From Mucilaginibacter tundrae (GTDB lineage: Bacteria > Bacteroidota > Bacteroidia > Sphingobacteriales > Sphingobacteriaceae), in contig NZ_JACCBZ010000005.1 of assembly GCF_013408825.1 (NCBI RefSeq), positions 124,001 to 188,000 on the forward strand: a DNA stretch of 64,000 nucleotides. Direction: 5' to 3'. This document shows positions 28,658-38,334 of this stretch, one piece after another. The first letter of the stretch is position 1, and each line of letters opens with the position of its first letter. Under the pieces are notes generated by a model. That model had not been told where the DNA came from and did not search any database. It saw nothing but the letters and a program-made list of their open reading frames with translations. A program made the position numbers and the translations under genes.

Positions 28658-28719
28658 CATTTATTCATTTTAAAATCTGAATTAATCGCGGTGCAGCTTT
28701 TAAAACTCTGCAGATCATA

Positions 28720-29088
28720 ATGAGCACAAAAACACTAAAAATACTAAAAACTGAAGCTGAATATAATGCCGCCTTGGAAAGGACGATAGCAATATTTCAC
28801 TCAGAAGAAGGTACGCCGGAGAGTGACGAACTGGATGTTTTGTTGTTGCTGATCAAAGATTACGAGGACCGCCATTATAATATTCCCGCGCCTGATCCTA
28901 TTGAAGTGATTAAACTAAAGTTGGAAGAAATGGGTTTAAAACAGAAAGATCTGGAACCGATTATTGGTTCTAAAGGGTATGTTTCCCAAGTTTTATCAGG
29001 CAAAAAAGAACTTACGCTTAAAATGGTTAAGGGCTTGCACCAATATTTAGGTATTTCGGCCGATATTTTTTTAGCTGATACTAAATAA
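28720..29088 (+). CDS. HigA-like HTH antitoxin/regulator without visible toxin
   Basis: 122 residues. The N-terminal half (EAEYNAALERTIAIFHSEEG) matches the HigA antitoxin family that pairs with HigB mRNA interferases; residues about 65-120 are an HTH_3/XRE domain (LGISADIFLADTK at the end, SKGYVSQVLSGKKELTLKM as recognition helices). The 114 bp upstream contains no toxin frame and dnaG follows 15 bp downstream, so it is either an orphan antitoxin or a regulator of its own promoter and perhaps of dnaG. Confidence 0.82.
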   Translation: MSTKTLKILKTEAEYNAALERTIAIFHSEEGTPESDELDVLLLLIKDYEDRHYNIPAPDPIEVIKLKLEEMGLKQKDLEPIIGSKGYVSQVLSGKKELTLKMVKGLHQYLGISADIFLADTK

Positions 29089-29103
29089 TACTTTTCTCAG
29101 TAC

Positions 29104-31032
29104 ATGATTACAAAACCTACCATAGACAAAATAATGGAAGCCACCGACATTGTGGAGGTGATAGGGGATTTTGTGCAGTTAAAAAAGCGCGGCGCCAATT
29201 ACGTTGGCCTTTCGCCTTTCGCTAATGAGCGTACGCCATCGTTTACGGTATCGCCGGTTAAGGGGATATTTAAGGATTTCTCATCAGGCAAGGGTGGTTC
29301 CGCAGTTACTTTTTTGATGGAGCTGGAGAAGTTCACTTACCCTGAAGCTTTGCGCTGGTTAGCCAAAAAGTACGGCATCGAAATAGAGGAAACGGTTGAA
29401 TCTCCCGAGAATCGCGAAGCAGATAATCATCGCGAAAGCCTGATGATCGTAACAGGGTATGCTGCTAAGTTTTTTCATGAGAGTTTACTGGATACCGATG
29501 AAGGTAAAAACATAGGGTTAAGCTATTTTAAAGAGCGTGGTTTTAGTAAGGATACTATTACGAAGTTTGAGTTAGGTTACTCGCCTGACCAATGGGAGGC
29601 ATTCTCTGCACAGGCTATTAAAGATGGCTACCAGGAACAATTCATTGTAGAAAGCGGACTTTCCGTTAAGCGCGATAATGGAACGCTGTATGACCGCTAC
29701 CGCGGTCGTGTGATGTTCCCGATCCACAGCTTTTCAGGAAGGGTGATCGCCTTTGGTGGCAGGACACTAAAAAGCGATAAGAACGTACCCAAATATGTAA
29801 ATTCTCCGGAGTCGGAGATCTATCATAAATCAAGCGTTTTATACGGCTTGTATTTCGCCAAGAAAGCTATCCGCGAAGAAGATAATTGTTATTTGGTTGA
29901 GGGTTATGCCGATGTGATCTCGGTACACCAGGCAGGGATAGAGAATGTTGTGGCCTCGTCCGGCACTTCATTAACCGTTGAGCAGATCAGGCTGATGGGC
30001 CGCCTCACTAAGAATATTACCATATTATATGATGGTGACGCGGCAGGTATAAAAGCCTCACTGCGTGGTTTAGATCTGATTCTCGAGGAAGGACTAAATG
30101 TAAAAGTGGTGCTATTCCCTGATGGCCATGACCCGGATTCGTATGTGCGCAAATTAGGCACAAGCGCTTTCAAAAAATATATTGAAGATACTAAGAAGGA
30201 TTTCATCCTGTATAAAACCGACCTGCTGTTAAAAGATGCAGGCAATGATCCTATAAAAAAAGCGGAGGTTATCCGCGAAATTGTGGAGAGCGTATCTAAA
30301 ATACCGGATTCTATCAAAGCATCGGTATTTATTAAAGAGTGCAGTTATATTTTGCAGATAGATGAGCGCGCGCTGTTATCTGAGCTTAATAAAATGCGCG
30401 CCGCGAAGGCAAGGAAGGATTCGCAGCAATCATCAACTTATTCAAAACCGGAACAAGCCCCTGATGAAATAAACTGGGATGAGCCTGTCGATCAAAAAAC
30501 AAAAGACGATGACAGCCAGGAAAAGGAGATCATCCGTTTGCTGTTGATGTATGGTAACCGCATGATCGACTGGGATGGTATTGCCAATACTTATATTGGT
30601 CCGTTTATGATCGCGGAGTTGAGTGATGTGGAATTCGATCATCGCGTAAGCAAAGAATTCGTAGAGATCTACCGCAAAGAAGTAGAGAATGGCGTTTTGC
30701 CCGATGAGCAGCATTTTATCCATTATCCTGATAAAGAAATTGTTGATTTGACGGTAACTCTCATCGCCACCAAATACACACTTAGCGAAAACTGGTACGA
30801 GATGCACCGCATTTTAGTGCCTGATGAGCAGGTGAATATGAAGGCTACCATTTTGGGTGCGATATTCCACCTTAAAAAACAAAAGGTAGGTAATATATTG
30901 GAAAACCTGCGTAAGGAACTGCAAACTACTACTGCCGAAGCCGATCAGGAAATTTTACTAAGCCAATATATCCACATGAAAAAGGTAGAGAAAACCATAT
31001 CCGACTATTTAGGTTCAGTAATATTGAAATAA
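29104..31032 (+). CDS. dnaG: DNA primase DnaG with ligand-less zinc-ribbon domain
   Basis: 642 residues. Synthesises RNA primers at the replication fork. The TOPRIM core is intact (EGYADVISVHQAG, SSGTSLT, DGDAAGIKASLRG). The N-terminal zinc domain keeps its shape (RTPSFTVSP, FSSGKGGSAVTFLM) but the Cys/His ligands are replaced: CPFH reads SPFA and the HCFGC region reads KDFSS, so no zinc should bind. I recall the same in other Bacteroidota. The C-terminus is a helical helicase-binding region. Overlaps the start of yraN by one base. Confidence 0.95.
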   Translation: MITKPTIDKIMEATDIVEVIGDFVQLKKRGANYVGLSPFANERTPSFTVSPVKGIFKDFSSGKGGSAVTFLMELEKFTYPEALRWLAKKYGIEIEETVESPENREADNHRESLMIVTGYAAKFFHESLLDTDEGKNIGLSYFKERGFSKDTITKFELGYSPDQWEAFSAQAIKDGYQEQFIVESGLSVKRDNGTLYDRYRGRVMFPIHSFSGRVIAFGGRTLKSDKNVPKYVNSPESEIYHKSSVLYGLYFAKKAIREEDNCYLVEGYADVISVHQAGIENVVASSGTSLTVEQIRLMGRLTKNITILYDGDAAGIKASLRGLDLILEEGLNVKVVLFPDGHDPDSYVRKLGTSAFKKYIEDTKKDFILYKTDLLLKDAGNDPIKKAEVIREIVESVSKIPDSIKASVFIKECSYILQIDERALLSELNKMRAAKARKDSQQSSTYSKPEQAPDEINWDEPVDQKTKDDDSQEKEIIRLLLMYGNRMIDWDGIANTYIGPFMIAELSDVEFDHRVSKEFVEIYRKEVENGVLPDEQHFIHYPDKEIVDLTVTLIATKYTLSENWYEMHRILVPDEQVNMKATILGAIFHLKKQKVGNILENLRKELQTTTAEADQEILLSQYIHMKKVEKTISDYLGSVILK

Positions 31033-31400
31033 TGGCGGTACACCTGGAGTTGGGCCGCAAGGGCGAAAGTTTAGCCAAAACACATTTGGAAAATGCCGGT
31101 TATGAGATACTGGATGAAAACTGGACTTACGGCAAAGCCGAAGTTGACCTGATTGCATACAAAGACAAGGTTATTATATTTGCCGAGGTGAAAACCCGCA
31201 CAGGTAATGCTTTTGGCGAACCGGAAGATTTTGTTGATGCCCGCAAACAAAAGTTGCTGGTATCTGCGGCAGATGAATATATTTACCTGATGGATCACCA
31301 GGGCGATGTGCGGTTTGATATTATCTCCATTTTATTTGATAAACAAGCGAATTATACACTAAAGCATATAGAAGATGCGTTTTGGCCTCATGCCACTTAA
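31032..31400 (+). CDS. YraN/UPF0102-family endonuclease-like protein
   Basis: 122 residues. Restriction-endonuclease-like fold: GRKGESLAKTHLENAGYEIL, then GKAEVDLIAYKDKVIIFAEVKTR, giving the E...D-x(n)-E-x-K catalytic pattern. The family is a predicted Holliday-junction or DNA-processing nuclease. Coupled to dnaG by TAATG overlap, which supports a DNA-replication or repair context. Confidence 0.9.
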   Translation: MAVHLELGRKGESLAKTHLENAGYEILDENWTYGKAEVDLIAYKDKVIIFAEVKTRTGNAFGEPEDFVDARKQKLLVSAADEYIYLMDHQGDVRFDIISILFDKQANYTLKHIEDAFWPHAT

Positions 31401-31404
31401 TACT

Positions 31405-32502
31405 ATGAAAAATAAATTCAAATTACTTTTAGCTGCTGTTGTATTGGTAGCCTTTGGTTGTAAACATAAAATAGAAGATAACGCGCTAAGTCTTTCCCCC
31501 GAAGCCGGGACATCTTACAAACAAGGCGATAAGGTTAATTTGAAACTCCATTACGCCAATGGCTCTACACCGGATTCGATCGTATATTTTATTGATTCCA
31601 CTAGGATCGCATCGGTGAAGGATTCATCGGTAGTGGCTGTGAAAACCGATACCATGCTGCTAGGTCCGCGGGTATTTACCGCTAAGTTTTATCAGGGCGG
31701 AAAAAGTGTGGATGCTTCAACAAATATCGTATTACTGGCAGCCAAAGCACCCGAGCAGCTTACTTTTAAAGTGATCAAAAAGTTTCCGCATGATACCAGC
31801 GCTTATACCGAGGGGATATTGTATAAAGACGGTTTTCTGTATGAAAGTACAGGTGGCGATCAGTCGAGTTTAAGGAAGGTTGATTTAGTGACAGGCAAGG
31901 TAGTACAGCAAGTTAAGCTGGATAAGAAATATTTTGATGAACACCAAGTTAAAATGAATAAGGAATATTTTGGTGAAGGAATTTCAATCATCGGTGATAA
32001 AATTTTGATGCTGGATTACAAGCAGCCGGAAACAGCCTTGGTATTTGATAAAAACACTTTTAAGTTGCTTAAAACTTTTACTAATAATGTAGGCATAGAA
32101 GGCTGGGGTATGACCTTCGACGGCAAAAAGCTGTATGTTGATGATAGTTCAAACCGTATCTGGTTTTTGAATAAAGATACTTACCAGCAAAGCGGCTATA
32201 TCGATGTGTATGATGACAAACACGCGATCGATTCGGTGAACGAACTGGAATACATCAACAATAAAATATACGCCAATATTTACATGCGTAATGATATAAT
32301 TGTTATTGACCCCAAAACAGGCGCTGTATTGCAAAAAGTAGACATGAGTAGCCTGTGGCCATTGAAAGATCATCCTGCACATTTTGATGATGATGGTCAA
32401 AATGTACTAAATGGCATAGCCTGGGACGAAAAAGGTAAACGCCTTTTTATAACCGGTAAAAAATGGCCGTACCTGTACCAGGTGGAGTTTGTGAAGAAAT
32501 AA
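31405..32502 (+). CDS. Glutaminyl-peptide cyclotransferase, lipoprotein
   Basis: 365 residues from ATG 31405 (an upstream start would overlap yraN). Lipobox VAFGC. A small Ig-like domain (about 30-120) precedes a beta-propeller glutamine cyclotransferase of the plant/bacterial type (FPHDTSAYTEGILYKDG, STGGDQSSLRK, GWGMTFDGKKLYVDDS, VNELEYI, LNGIAWDEKGKRLFITGK). It converts N-terminal Gln of exported proteins to pyroglutamate, a frequent modification in Bacteroidota where signal-peptidase cleavage leaves Gln. Four bp after yraN, same operon. Confidence 0.9.
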   Translation: MKNKFKLLLAAVVLVAFGCKHKIEDNALSLSPEAGTSYKQGDKVNLKLHYANGSTPDSIVYFIDSTRIASVKDSSVVAVKTDTMLLGPRVFTAKFYQGGKSVDASTNIVLLAAKAPEQLTFKVIKKFPHDTSAYTEGILYKDGFLYESTGGDQSSLRKVDLVTGKVVQQVKLDKKYFDEHQVKMNKEYFGEGISIIGDKILMLDYKQPETALVFDKNTFKLLKTFTNNVGIEGWGMTFDGKKLYVDDSSNRIWFLNKDTYQQSGYIDVYDDKHAIDSVNELEYINNKIYANIYMRNDIIVIDPKTGAVLQKVDMSSLWPLKDHPAHFDDDGQNVLNGIAWDEKGKRLFITGKKWPYLYQVEFVKK

Positions 32503-32509
32503 ATATTAC

Positions 32510-32905
32510 CTATTTGTTTAACTTATAAAATATCTCATCTAAATCCATCCCGGCACGGTAAGTCATTAATGATGATATGTTATTGTACGTGATGTAGGAC
32601 GACCGGTATTTACTGTTTGTTGCACGGGTTGAAAAATAGACTTTTAACAGCGTTTTATTATTGTTTAAATAAATGATCTCACCGGTACTATCACAAATAA
32701 GTTCGGGATTGTTTTTGCTTTTTACAATCATCTCTTTAAATGCATTAACAATATTGTTATCTGTAATAGGATAAGTTAATGGTTTTTTTCCTTTGTAGAA
32801 TTTGATTTCTATTTTATTAACCTTAGAAAGGTTTGTATTAACATTGAAGTTTAAAATAAAAAGCAAGAGTGTTATTTTTAATATTGCAAATTTAGACAGA
32901 TTCAT
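32510..32905 (-). CDS. Small secreted protein of unknown function
   Basis: 131 residues with an N-terminal hydrophobic signal or anchor (residues 7-20). The body is Lys/Asn-rich with several short beta segments; no domain recognised. AT-rich compared with core neighbours. It sits 12 bp downstream of the Y1 transposase on the same strand and may have come in with that element, or be an unrelated local gene. Confidence 0.6.
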   Translation of the reverse strand: MNLSKFAILKITLLLFILNFNVNTNLSKVNKIEIKFYKGKKPLTYPITDNNIVNAFKEMIVKSKNNPELICDSTGEIIYLNNNKTLLKVYFSTRATNSKYRSSYITYNNISSLMTYRAGMDLDEIFYKLNK

Positions 32906-32917
32906 TTGTTGCTTCTT

Positions 32918-33349
32918 TTAAGTTGTTAATTTCCAACCATATTTATCCATAAATTCATCAACCTCTTCATCAAATGGTTTTTTTGAATGATGTACTTCCT
33001 GATTTTTGATGTAATTGATAATAACTTCAACTTGCGATTCGCTTACTGATACCGCGAAGTAATCATCTTGCCACATGAATTTATCTGAGGTAAGATTATT
33101 CTGGTTCATCCAAAAAGAGGATTCGCCTTTTATTAGTTGGCTTATTTTGGAGATATTTTGATCTTTTCCTAATGAGATGAGACAATGGATATGTTCGGTA
33201 TAACCATTTATGGCTTGAAGATAAATGTCTTTCTCTTTGCAGTTTTCAATGACATGGCCAATAAGGTTCTGCCTTAATTCTTTATTGAGTAAAGGCTCGC
33301 GGTTTTTAGTTGCAAAAACTAAATGCACCCAAATTTTCACAAATGACAT
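32918..33349 (-). CDS. IS200/IS605-type Y1 transposase (RAYT-like)
   Basis: 143 residues, the size of a single-domain HUH transposase. HUH motif GYTEHIHCLISL (His53, His55) and catalytic Tyr113 in NYIKNQ, with the Y-x3-Q spacing complete; WQDDYFAVSVSES precedes it. The gene looks intact. There is no TnpB partner. Three REP palindromes lie within 270 bp upstream, the arrangement known for REP-associated tyrosine transposases, which are usually domesticated and act on REP hairpins. Confidence 0.88.
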   Translation of the reverse strand: MSFVKIWVHLVFATKNREPLLNKELRQNLIGHVIENCKEKDIYLQAINGYTEHIHCLISLGKDQNISKISQLIKGESSFWMNQNNLTSDKFMWQDDYFAVSVSESQVEVIINYIKNQEVHHSKKPFDEEVDEFMDKYGWKLTT

Positions 33350-33415
33350 GGTATAGATTTTTGCTTAAATATAAGTATTGTGATGGAGTTTGGCAAAGCC
33401 GGGAAATTTTTGTTT

Positions 33416-33437
33416 GTTATCCGTTGGCTTTAGCCAA
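33416..33437 (+). repeat. REP unit 1
   Basis: Palindrome CCGTTGGCTTTAGCCAACGG flanked by GTTAT on the left and CAATGA on the right. Same flanks as REP units 2 and 3. Confidence 0.85.
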
Positions 33438-33526
33438 CGGCAATGAGTAACAATTCTATCTTATAAATTAAAAGCCGTTATTGTCTAGTAAATATATGTT
33501 TGGCTAAAGCCAGAATGAATTTAATA

Positions 33527-33559
33527 GTTATCCGTCCCATAAATGGGACGGCAATGATT
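33527..33559 (+). repeat. REP unit 2 (variant core)
   Basis: Same outer sequence as REP 1 (GTTATCCGT left, ACGGCAATGA right) but a different palindromic core, CCGTCCCATAAATGGGACGG. Confidence 0.85.
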
Positions 33560-33589
33560 TTAACATTATAGTATTATTTAGACTTTTTA

Positions 33590-33622
33590 AATCATTGCCG
33601 TTGGCTTTAGCCAACGGATAAT
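33590..33622 (-). repeat. REP unit 3 (inverted)
   Basis: Reverse complement of REP 1 including its flanks (ATTATCCGT to ACGGCAATGATT on the minus strand). Confidence 0.85.
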
Positions 33623-33665
33623 AAAATGTAGAAAATCTCGGCTTTAGCCAAACCTATTAAAACAA

Positions 33666-33693
33666 AAAAGCCCGAAGAATATTCTTCAGGCTT
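33666..33693 (-). terminator. Terminator of pgi
   Basis: 13-bp stem with one wobble pair (33668-33680/33681-33693), followed on the minus strand by a T run. Confidence 0.75.
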
Positions 33694-33712
33694 CAATATA
33701 AATGTCAAACAA

Positions 33713-35389
<1,677 letters not shown>

Positions 35390-35512
35390 TTAAATAATTC
35401 AGGTGATAATTTTATCTGAATGTTTACAATTCAGTGTATAAATAACACACCCCGCTTAGTGTTTGTTTTACACATTCAAAATTGTAATATTTAGAAATAT
35501 ATTTAACTTTTG

Positions 35513-35546
35513 TTTGGATGTTTAAAATTATTATTTCATATATTTG
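35513..35546 (+). promoter_or_regulatory. Consensus Bacteroidota promoter
   Basis: -33 TTTG (35513-35516), 22-nt spacer, -7 TATATTTG (35539-35546). Start expected near 35552, leader about 60 nt. Confidence 0.7.
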
Positions 35547-35612
35547 TATTAATAATAAAAAATATAGGTTTTAGTAATCAAATTGTTAATTGGCTTTTAA
35601 AAATTAAATTCA

Positions 35613-36050
35613 ATGTTTGAAAAACTTTTTATGCTTGTTAAAAATAACGCCGGGACGGCTGTTATGGACAATCCGCTAATACCGGAAAAAAGCCGCGAGG
35701 CTGTGATTAATGATGCTACAAGCTCTATCATTGAAGTGTTGAAGGGCCAGATGGAAGGCGGCAAATTAAAAGACATGGTGAATTATTTTCAATTTGCCGG
35801 TATGTTTAATAATCCCCTTATATCAAGCACAGTAAAAAGATTCGCTAACAAGCTGAACAATTATTATGGCATTGAATCTTCTGAAGCGCTTAAGATCTCT
35901 AAAGCGCTGATTACTCCTGCTATGCAAGAGTTAATTAGGGAGTCGAAAGACGGGCAGGAAAAAGAGTTTGCATTGAACACATTACTATCAAAGATAAGTG
36001 GCAACTTTATTGATATGACTGTTATATTAAACCAGACAGCTTTAGCTTAA
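35613..36050 (+). CDS. Small helical cytoplasmic protein of unknown function
   Basis: 145 residues, no signal peptide, almost entirely helical by composition, slightly acidic, no cysteine. The start MFEKLFMLVKNNAGTAVMDN is followed by DATSSIIEVLKGQMEGGK, a layout like small DUF937/YidB-like proteins, though the match is weak. It has a very good promoter and a GNRA-loop terminator, so it is an expressed single-gene unit. Function unknown. Confidence 0.75.
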   Translation: MFEKLFMLVKNNAGTAVMDNPLIPEKSREAVINDATSSIIEVLKGQMEGGKLKDMVNYFQFAGMFNNPLISSTVKRFANKLNNYYGIESSEALKISKALITPAMQELIRESKDGQEKEFALNTLLSKISGNFIDMTVILNQTALA

Positions 36051-36073
36051 ATAAATTTTAACGACCTCTATAT

Positions 36074-36100
36074 GGGCTTGCCGAAAGGCAGGCCTTTTTT
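36074..36100 (+). terminator. Terminator with GAAA tetraloop
   Basis: 8-bp stem 36075-36082/36087-36094 (one wobble), loop GAAA, six T. Confidence 0.88.
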
Positions 36101-36131
36101 GTTTGAACAGATTCAAAATCCAAAATAAAAG

Positions 36132-36139
36132 TATATTTG
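36132..36139 (+). promoter_or_regulatory. -7 promoter box of prfB
   Basis: TATATTTG ending 4 nt before ATG 36144, implying a leaderless or nearly leaderless mRNA. Confidence 0.5.
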
Positions 36140-36143
36140 CTGT

Positions 36144-37236
36144 ATGACTAAAGAACAAGTTCAGGATTTAAGGGATAGAGTAACTTCCCTGAGGAGGCAT
36201 CTTTGACATTGATAAGAAACTGGATGCGCTGCAAATAGAACAGGATATAACTATTGGTCCCAATTTTTGGGATCACCCTAAAGAAGCCGAGAAAGTACTG
36301 GCTTCCATCAAAACCAAAAAAGTGTGGACCGACGCCTTTCAAAAGGTGGTTGCTGTTGTAGAAGACGCAGGCGTGATGTATGAGTTTTACCATGCTGGTG
36401 ACGCTACCGAAGCAGAAATGCAGGAGCAATATAATGCTGCCATAAAAGCGGTTGAAGAGCTGGAATTTAAAAATATGCTTTCGGCTGATGAAGACCAGCT
36501 GAATGCGGTGCTACAAATTACAGCCGGTGCCGGTGGTACCGAAAGCTGTGACTGGGCTGGTATGCTGATGCGTATGTATATGATGTGGGCCGAGAAAAAC
36601 GGGCACAAAGTAACCGAGCAGGATTACCAGGAAGGTGAAGTAACCGGTGTTAAAACCGTTACCCTGCAAATAGAAGGTGAATTTGCTTACGGCTACCTGA
36701 AAGGTGAAAATGGTGTACACCGTTTGGTGCGGATCTCGCCTTTTGATTCTAACGCTAAACGCCATACTTCTTTCGCGTCGGTATATGTTTATCCTTTGGT
36801 TGATGATACGATCGAGATCGATATTAATCCATCGGATATAGAGTTTGAGACCTTCCGTTCCGGCGGTGCAGGCGGACAGAACGTGAATAAGGTGGAAACC
36901 GCGGTGCGTTTATACCACAAACCATCGGGTATTATTATTAAAAACCAGGAATCGCGCTCGCAATTGCAGAATAAAGATAACGCGATCCGCTTGCTGAAAT
37001 CGCAATTATACGAAGCAGAAATGCGCAAGCGCATGGAGCTAAGTAATGCCATTGAAGGTAATAAAAAGAAAATTGAGTGGGGTTCGCAGATCAGGAATTA
37101 TGTGCTGCATCCTTACAAGCTGGTTAAGGATTTACGTACCGATCATGAAACATCAAACGCTGCGGCTGTATTAGATGGCGATCTGGACGATTTTCTGAAA
37201 GCTTATTTAATGGAGTTTGGCGGGCCCAAAAGTTAA
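36144..37236 (+). CDS. prfB: Peptide chain release factor 2 with programmed +1 frameshift
   Basis: 363 residues made by joining 36144-36203 and 36205-37236. The first frame gives 20 residues ending at CTT then an in-frame TGA (36204-36206); slipping one base continues as GAC ATT GAT. An internal Shine-Dalgarno-like AGGAGG (36192-36197) sits three bases before CTT TGA C, the classic autoregulatory shift site read by RF2 itself. Domain marks: RISPFDSN (SPF stop-codon tripeptide for UGA/UAA) and [18 protein letters not shown] (GGQ). The esterase gene follows after 6 bp. Confidence 0.97.
36192..36207 (+). promoter_or_regulatory. RF2 programmed frameshift signal
   Basis: AGGAGG, 3-nt spacer, CTT TGA C. 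It senses RF2 level: slow termination at UGA allows the +1 slip. Confidence 0.95.
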
Positions 37237-37242
37237 CTGATC

Positions 37243-38148
37243 ATGAAAAAAATATTATTTGCATTAATGCTGATGACCACTGCAACCTTCGCGCAGCAAA
37301 AAGCCATACCGCTTTACCCTCATGGAGTGCCCAACTCCAAACCGGCACCTGCTGATTATGTAGAAAAATGGGGTAATGATTCATTTTTGTTTAACGTAAC
37401 CCAGCCTACTATTACGCCTTACTTTGCGGATAAAAGCAAAGCTAATGGAACGGCGGTAATTATTTGTCCGGGCGGTGGTTATTCGGGTTTGTCGATGGTT
37501 AATGAAGGATCGAGCATTGCGGAGGCATTCAATAAAATTGGGGTAACGGCATTTGTGCTAACCTATCGTTTGCCAAGTGACAGCATCATGGTTGATAAAA
37601 CCATCGGCCCTTTACAGGATGCGCAGCGTGCCATACAAATAGTTAGGCAACAGGCTGTGGAGTGGGGTATTAACCCTAATAAGGTTGGTATTATCGGGTT
37701 TTCTGCAGGCGGGCATTTAGCGTCAACCGCGATTACGCATTTTGATAAGGTAGTCATTAATAATAAAAATAACACAAACCTGCGCCCTGATTTTGGGATA
37801 TTGATTTATCCGGTTATCAGCATGGGGCCTAAAACTCATACTGGCTCAAAGGAAAACTTGATAGGTAAACACGCTTCGCAGGAGTTGATGGATCTTTACT
37901 CAAATGAAAAACAGGTTACGAGTAATACGCCGCCTACATTTTTAGTTGCGGCTGAAGACGATAACGTAGTACCTGTTGAAAACACACTGATGTTTTACCA
38001 TGCTTTATTAGATAATAAAGTAAAAGCCGAAATGCACATTTACCCGGCCGGTGGGCATGGCTTCGGGTTGCATAATAAAACCACTAAAGACCTTTGGTTT
38101 GACAGATTGACAAACTGGATGGATGAGAATGGGTGGTTGAATAAGTAA
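37243..38148 (+). CDS. Secreted alpha/beta-hydrolase, acetyl-xylan-esterase-like
   Basis: 301 residues with a signal peptide ending TFAQQ. Alpha/beta hydrolase of the BD-FAE/endo-xylanase-associated esterase type: VIICPGGGYSGLSM (oxyanion loop), GIIGFSAGGHLAST (nucleophile Ser), AEDDNVVPVENT (Asp) and YPAGGHGFGL (His). Probably deacetylates plant polysaccharide in the periplasm. Six bp after prfB, so the two may share a transcript although they are functionally unrelated. Confidence 0.88.
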   Translation: MKKILFALMLMTTATFAQQKAIPLYPHGVPNSKPAPADYVEKWGNDSFLFNVTQPTITPYFADKSKANGTAVIICPGGGYSGLSMVNEGSSIAEAFNKIGVTAFVLTYRLPSDSIMVDKTIGPLQDAQRAIQIVRQQAVEWGINPNKVGIIGFSAGGHLASTAITHFDKVVINNKNNTNLRPDFGILIYPVISMGPKTHTGSKENLIGKHASQELMDLYSNEKQVTSNTPPTFLVAAEDDNVVPVENTLMFYHALLDNKVKAEMHIYPAGGHGFGLHNKTTKDLWFDRLTNWMDENGWLNK

Positions 38149-38158
38149 TTCTTTTTTC

Positions 38159-38255
38159 TTCTTGTCATTCTGAGCATAGCGAAGAATCTTCTAAAAGTAC
38201 ATTGCGAACATTGCAGGTCGAAGAAGATTCTTCGCTATGCTCAGAATGACAAGAA
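38159..38255. repeat. Perfect 34-bp inverted repeat, GTCATTCTGAGC type
   Basis: Arms 38159-38192 and 38222-38255 are perfect reverse complements with a 29-nt loop. Related to the 26.1-kb element. Confidence 0.88.
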
Positions 38256-38334
38256 ACAACCCACCAAGATTTGTTCAAAACTCCTTTTTGATTTCTAACT
38301 AAACAATCCCAATTTCGCATCCCTGATTTGACAT

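Larger units (their letters stand above)
33498..33653. repeat. Inverted half-sites bracketing REP units 2 and 3
   Basis: GTTTGGCTAAAGCC at 33498-33511 is repeated in reverse complement at 33640-33653, enclosing REP 2 and REP 3. They match the core of REP 1/3. Together with REP 1 they fill the gene-free stretch 33350-33712. Confidence 0.7.

Noticed and set aside
36322..37236. Uninterrupted 304-codon frame as the release factor 2 gene
   Set aside because: It misses the N-terminal domain. The true gene starts at 36144 and uses the +1 shift at 36204.
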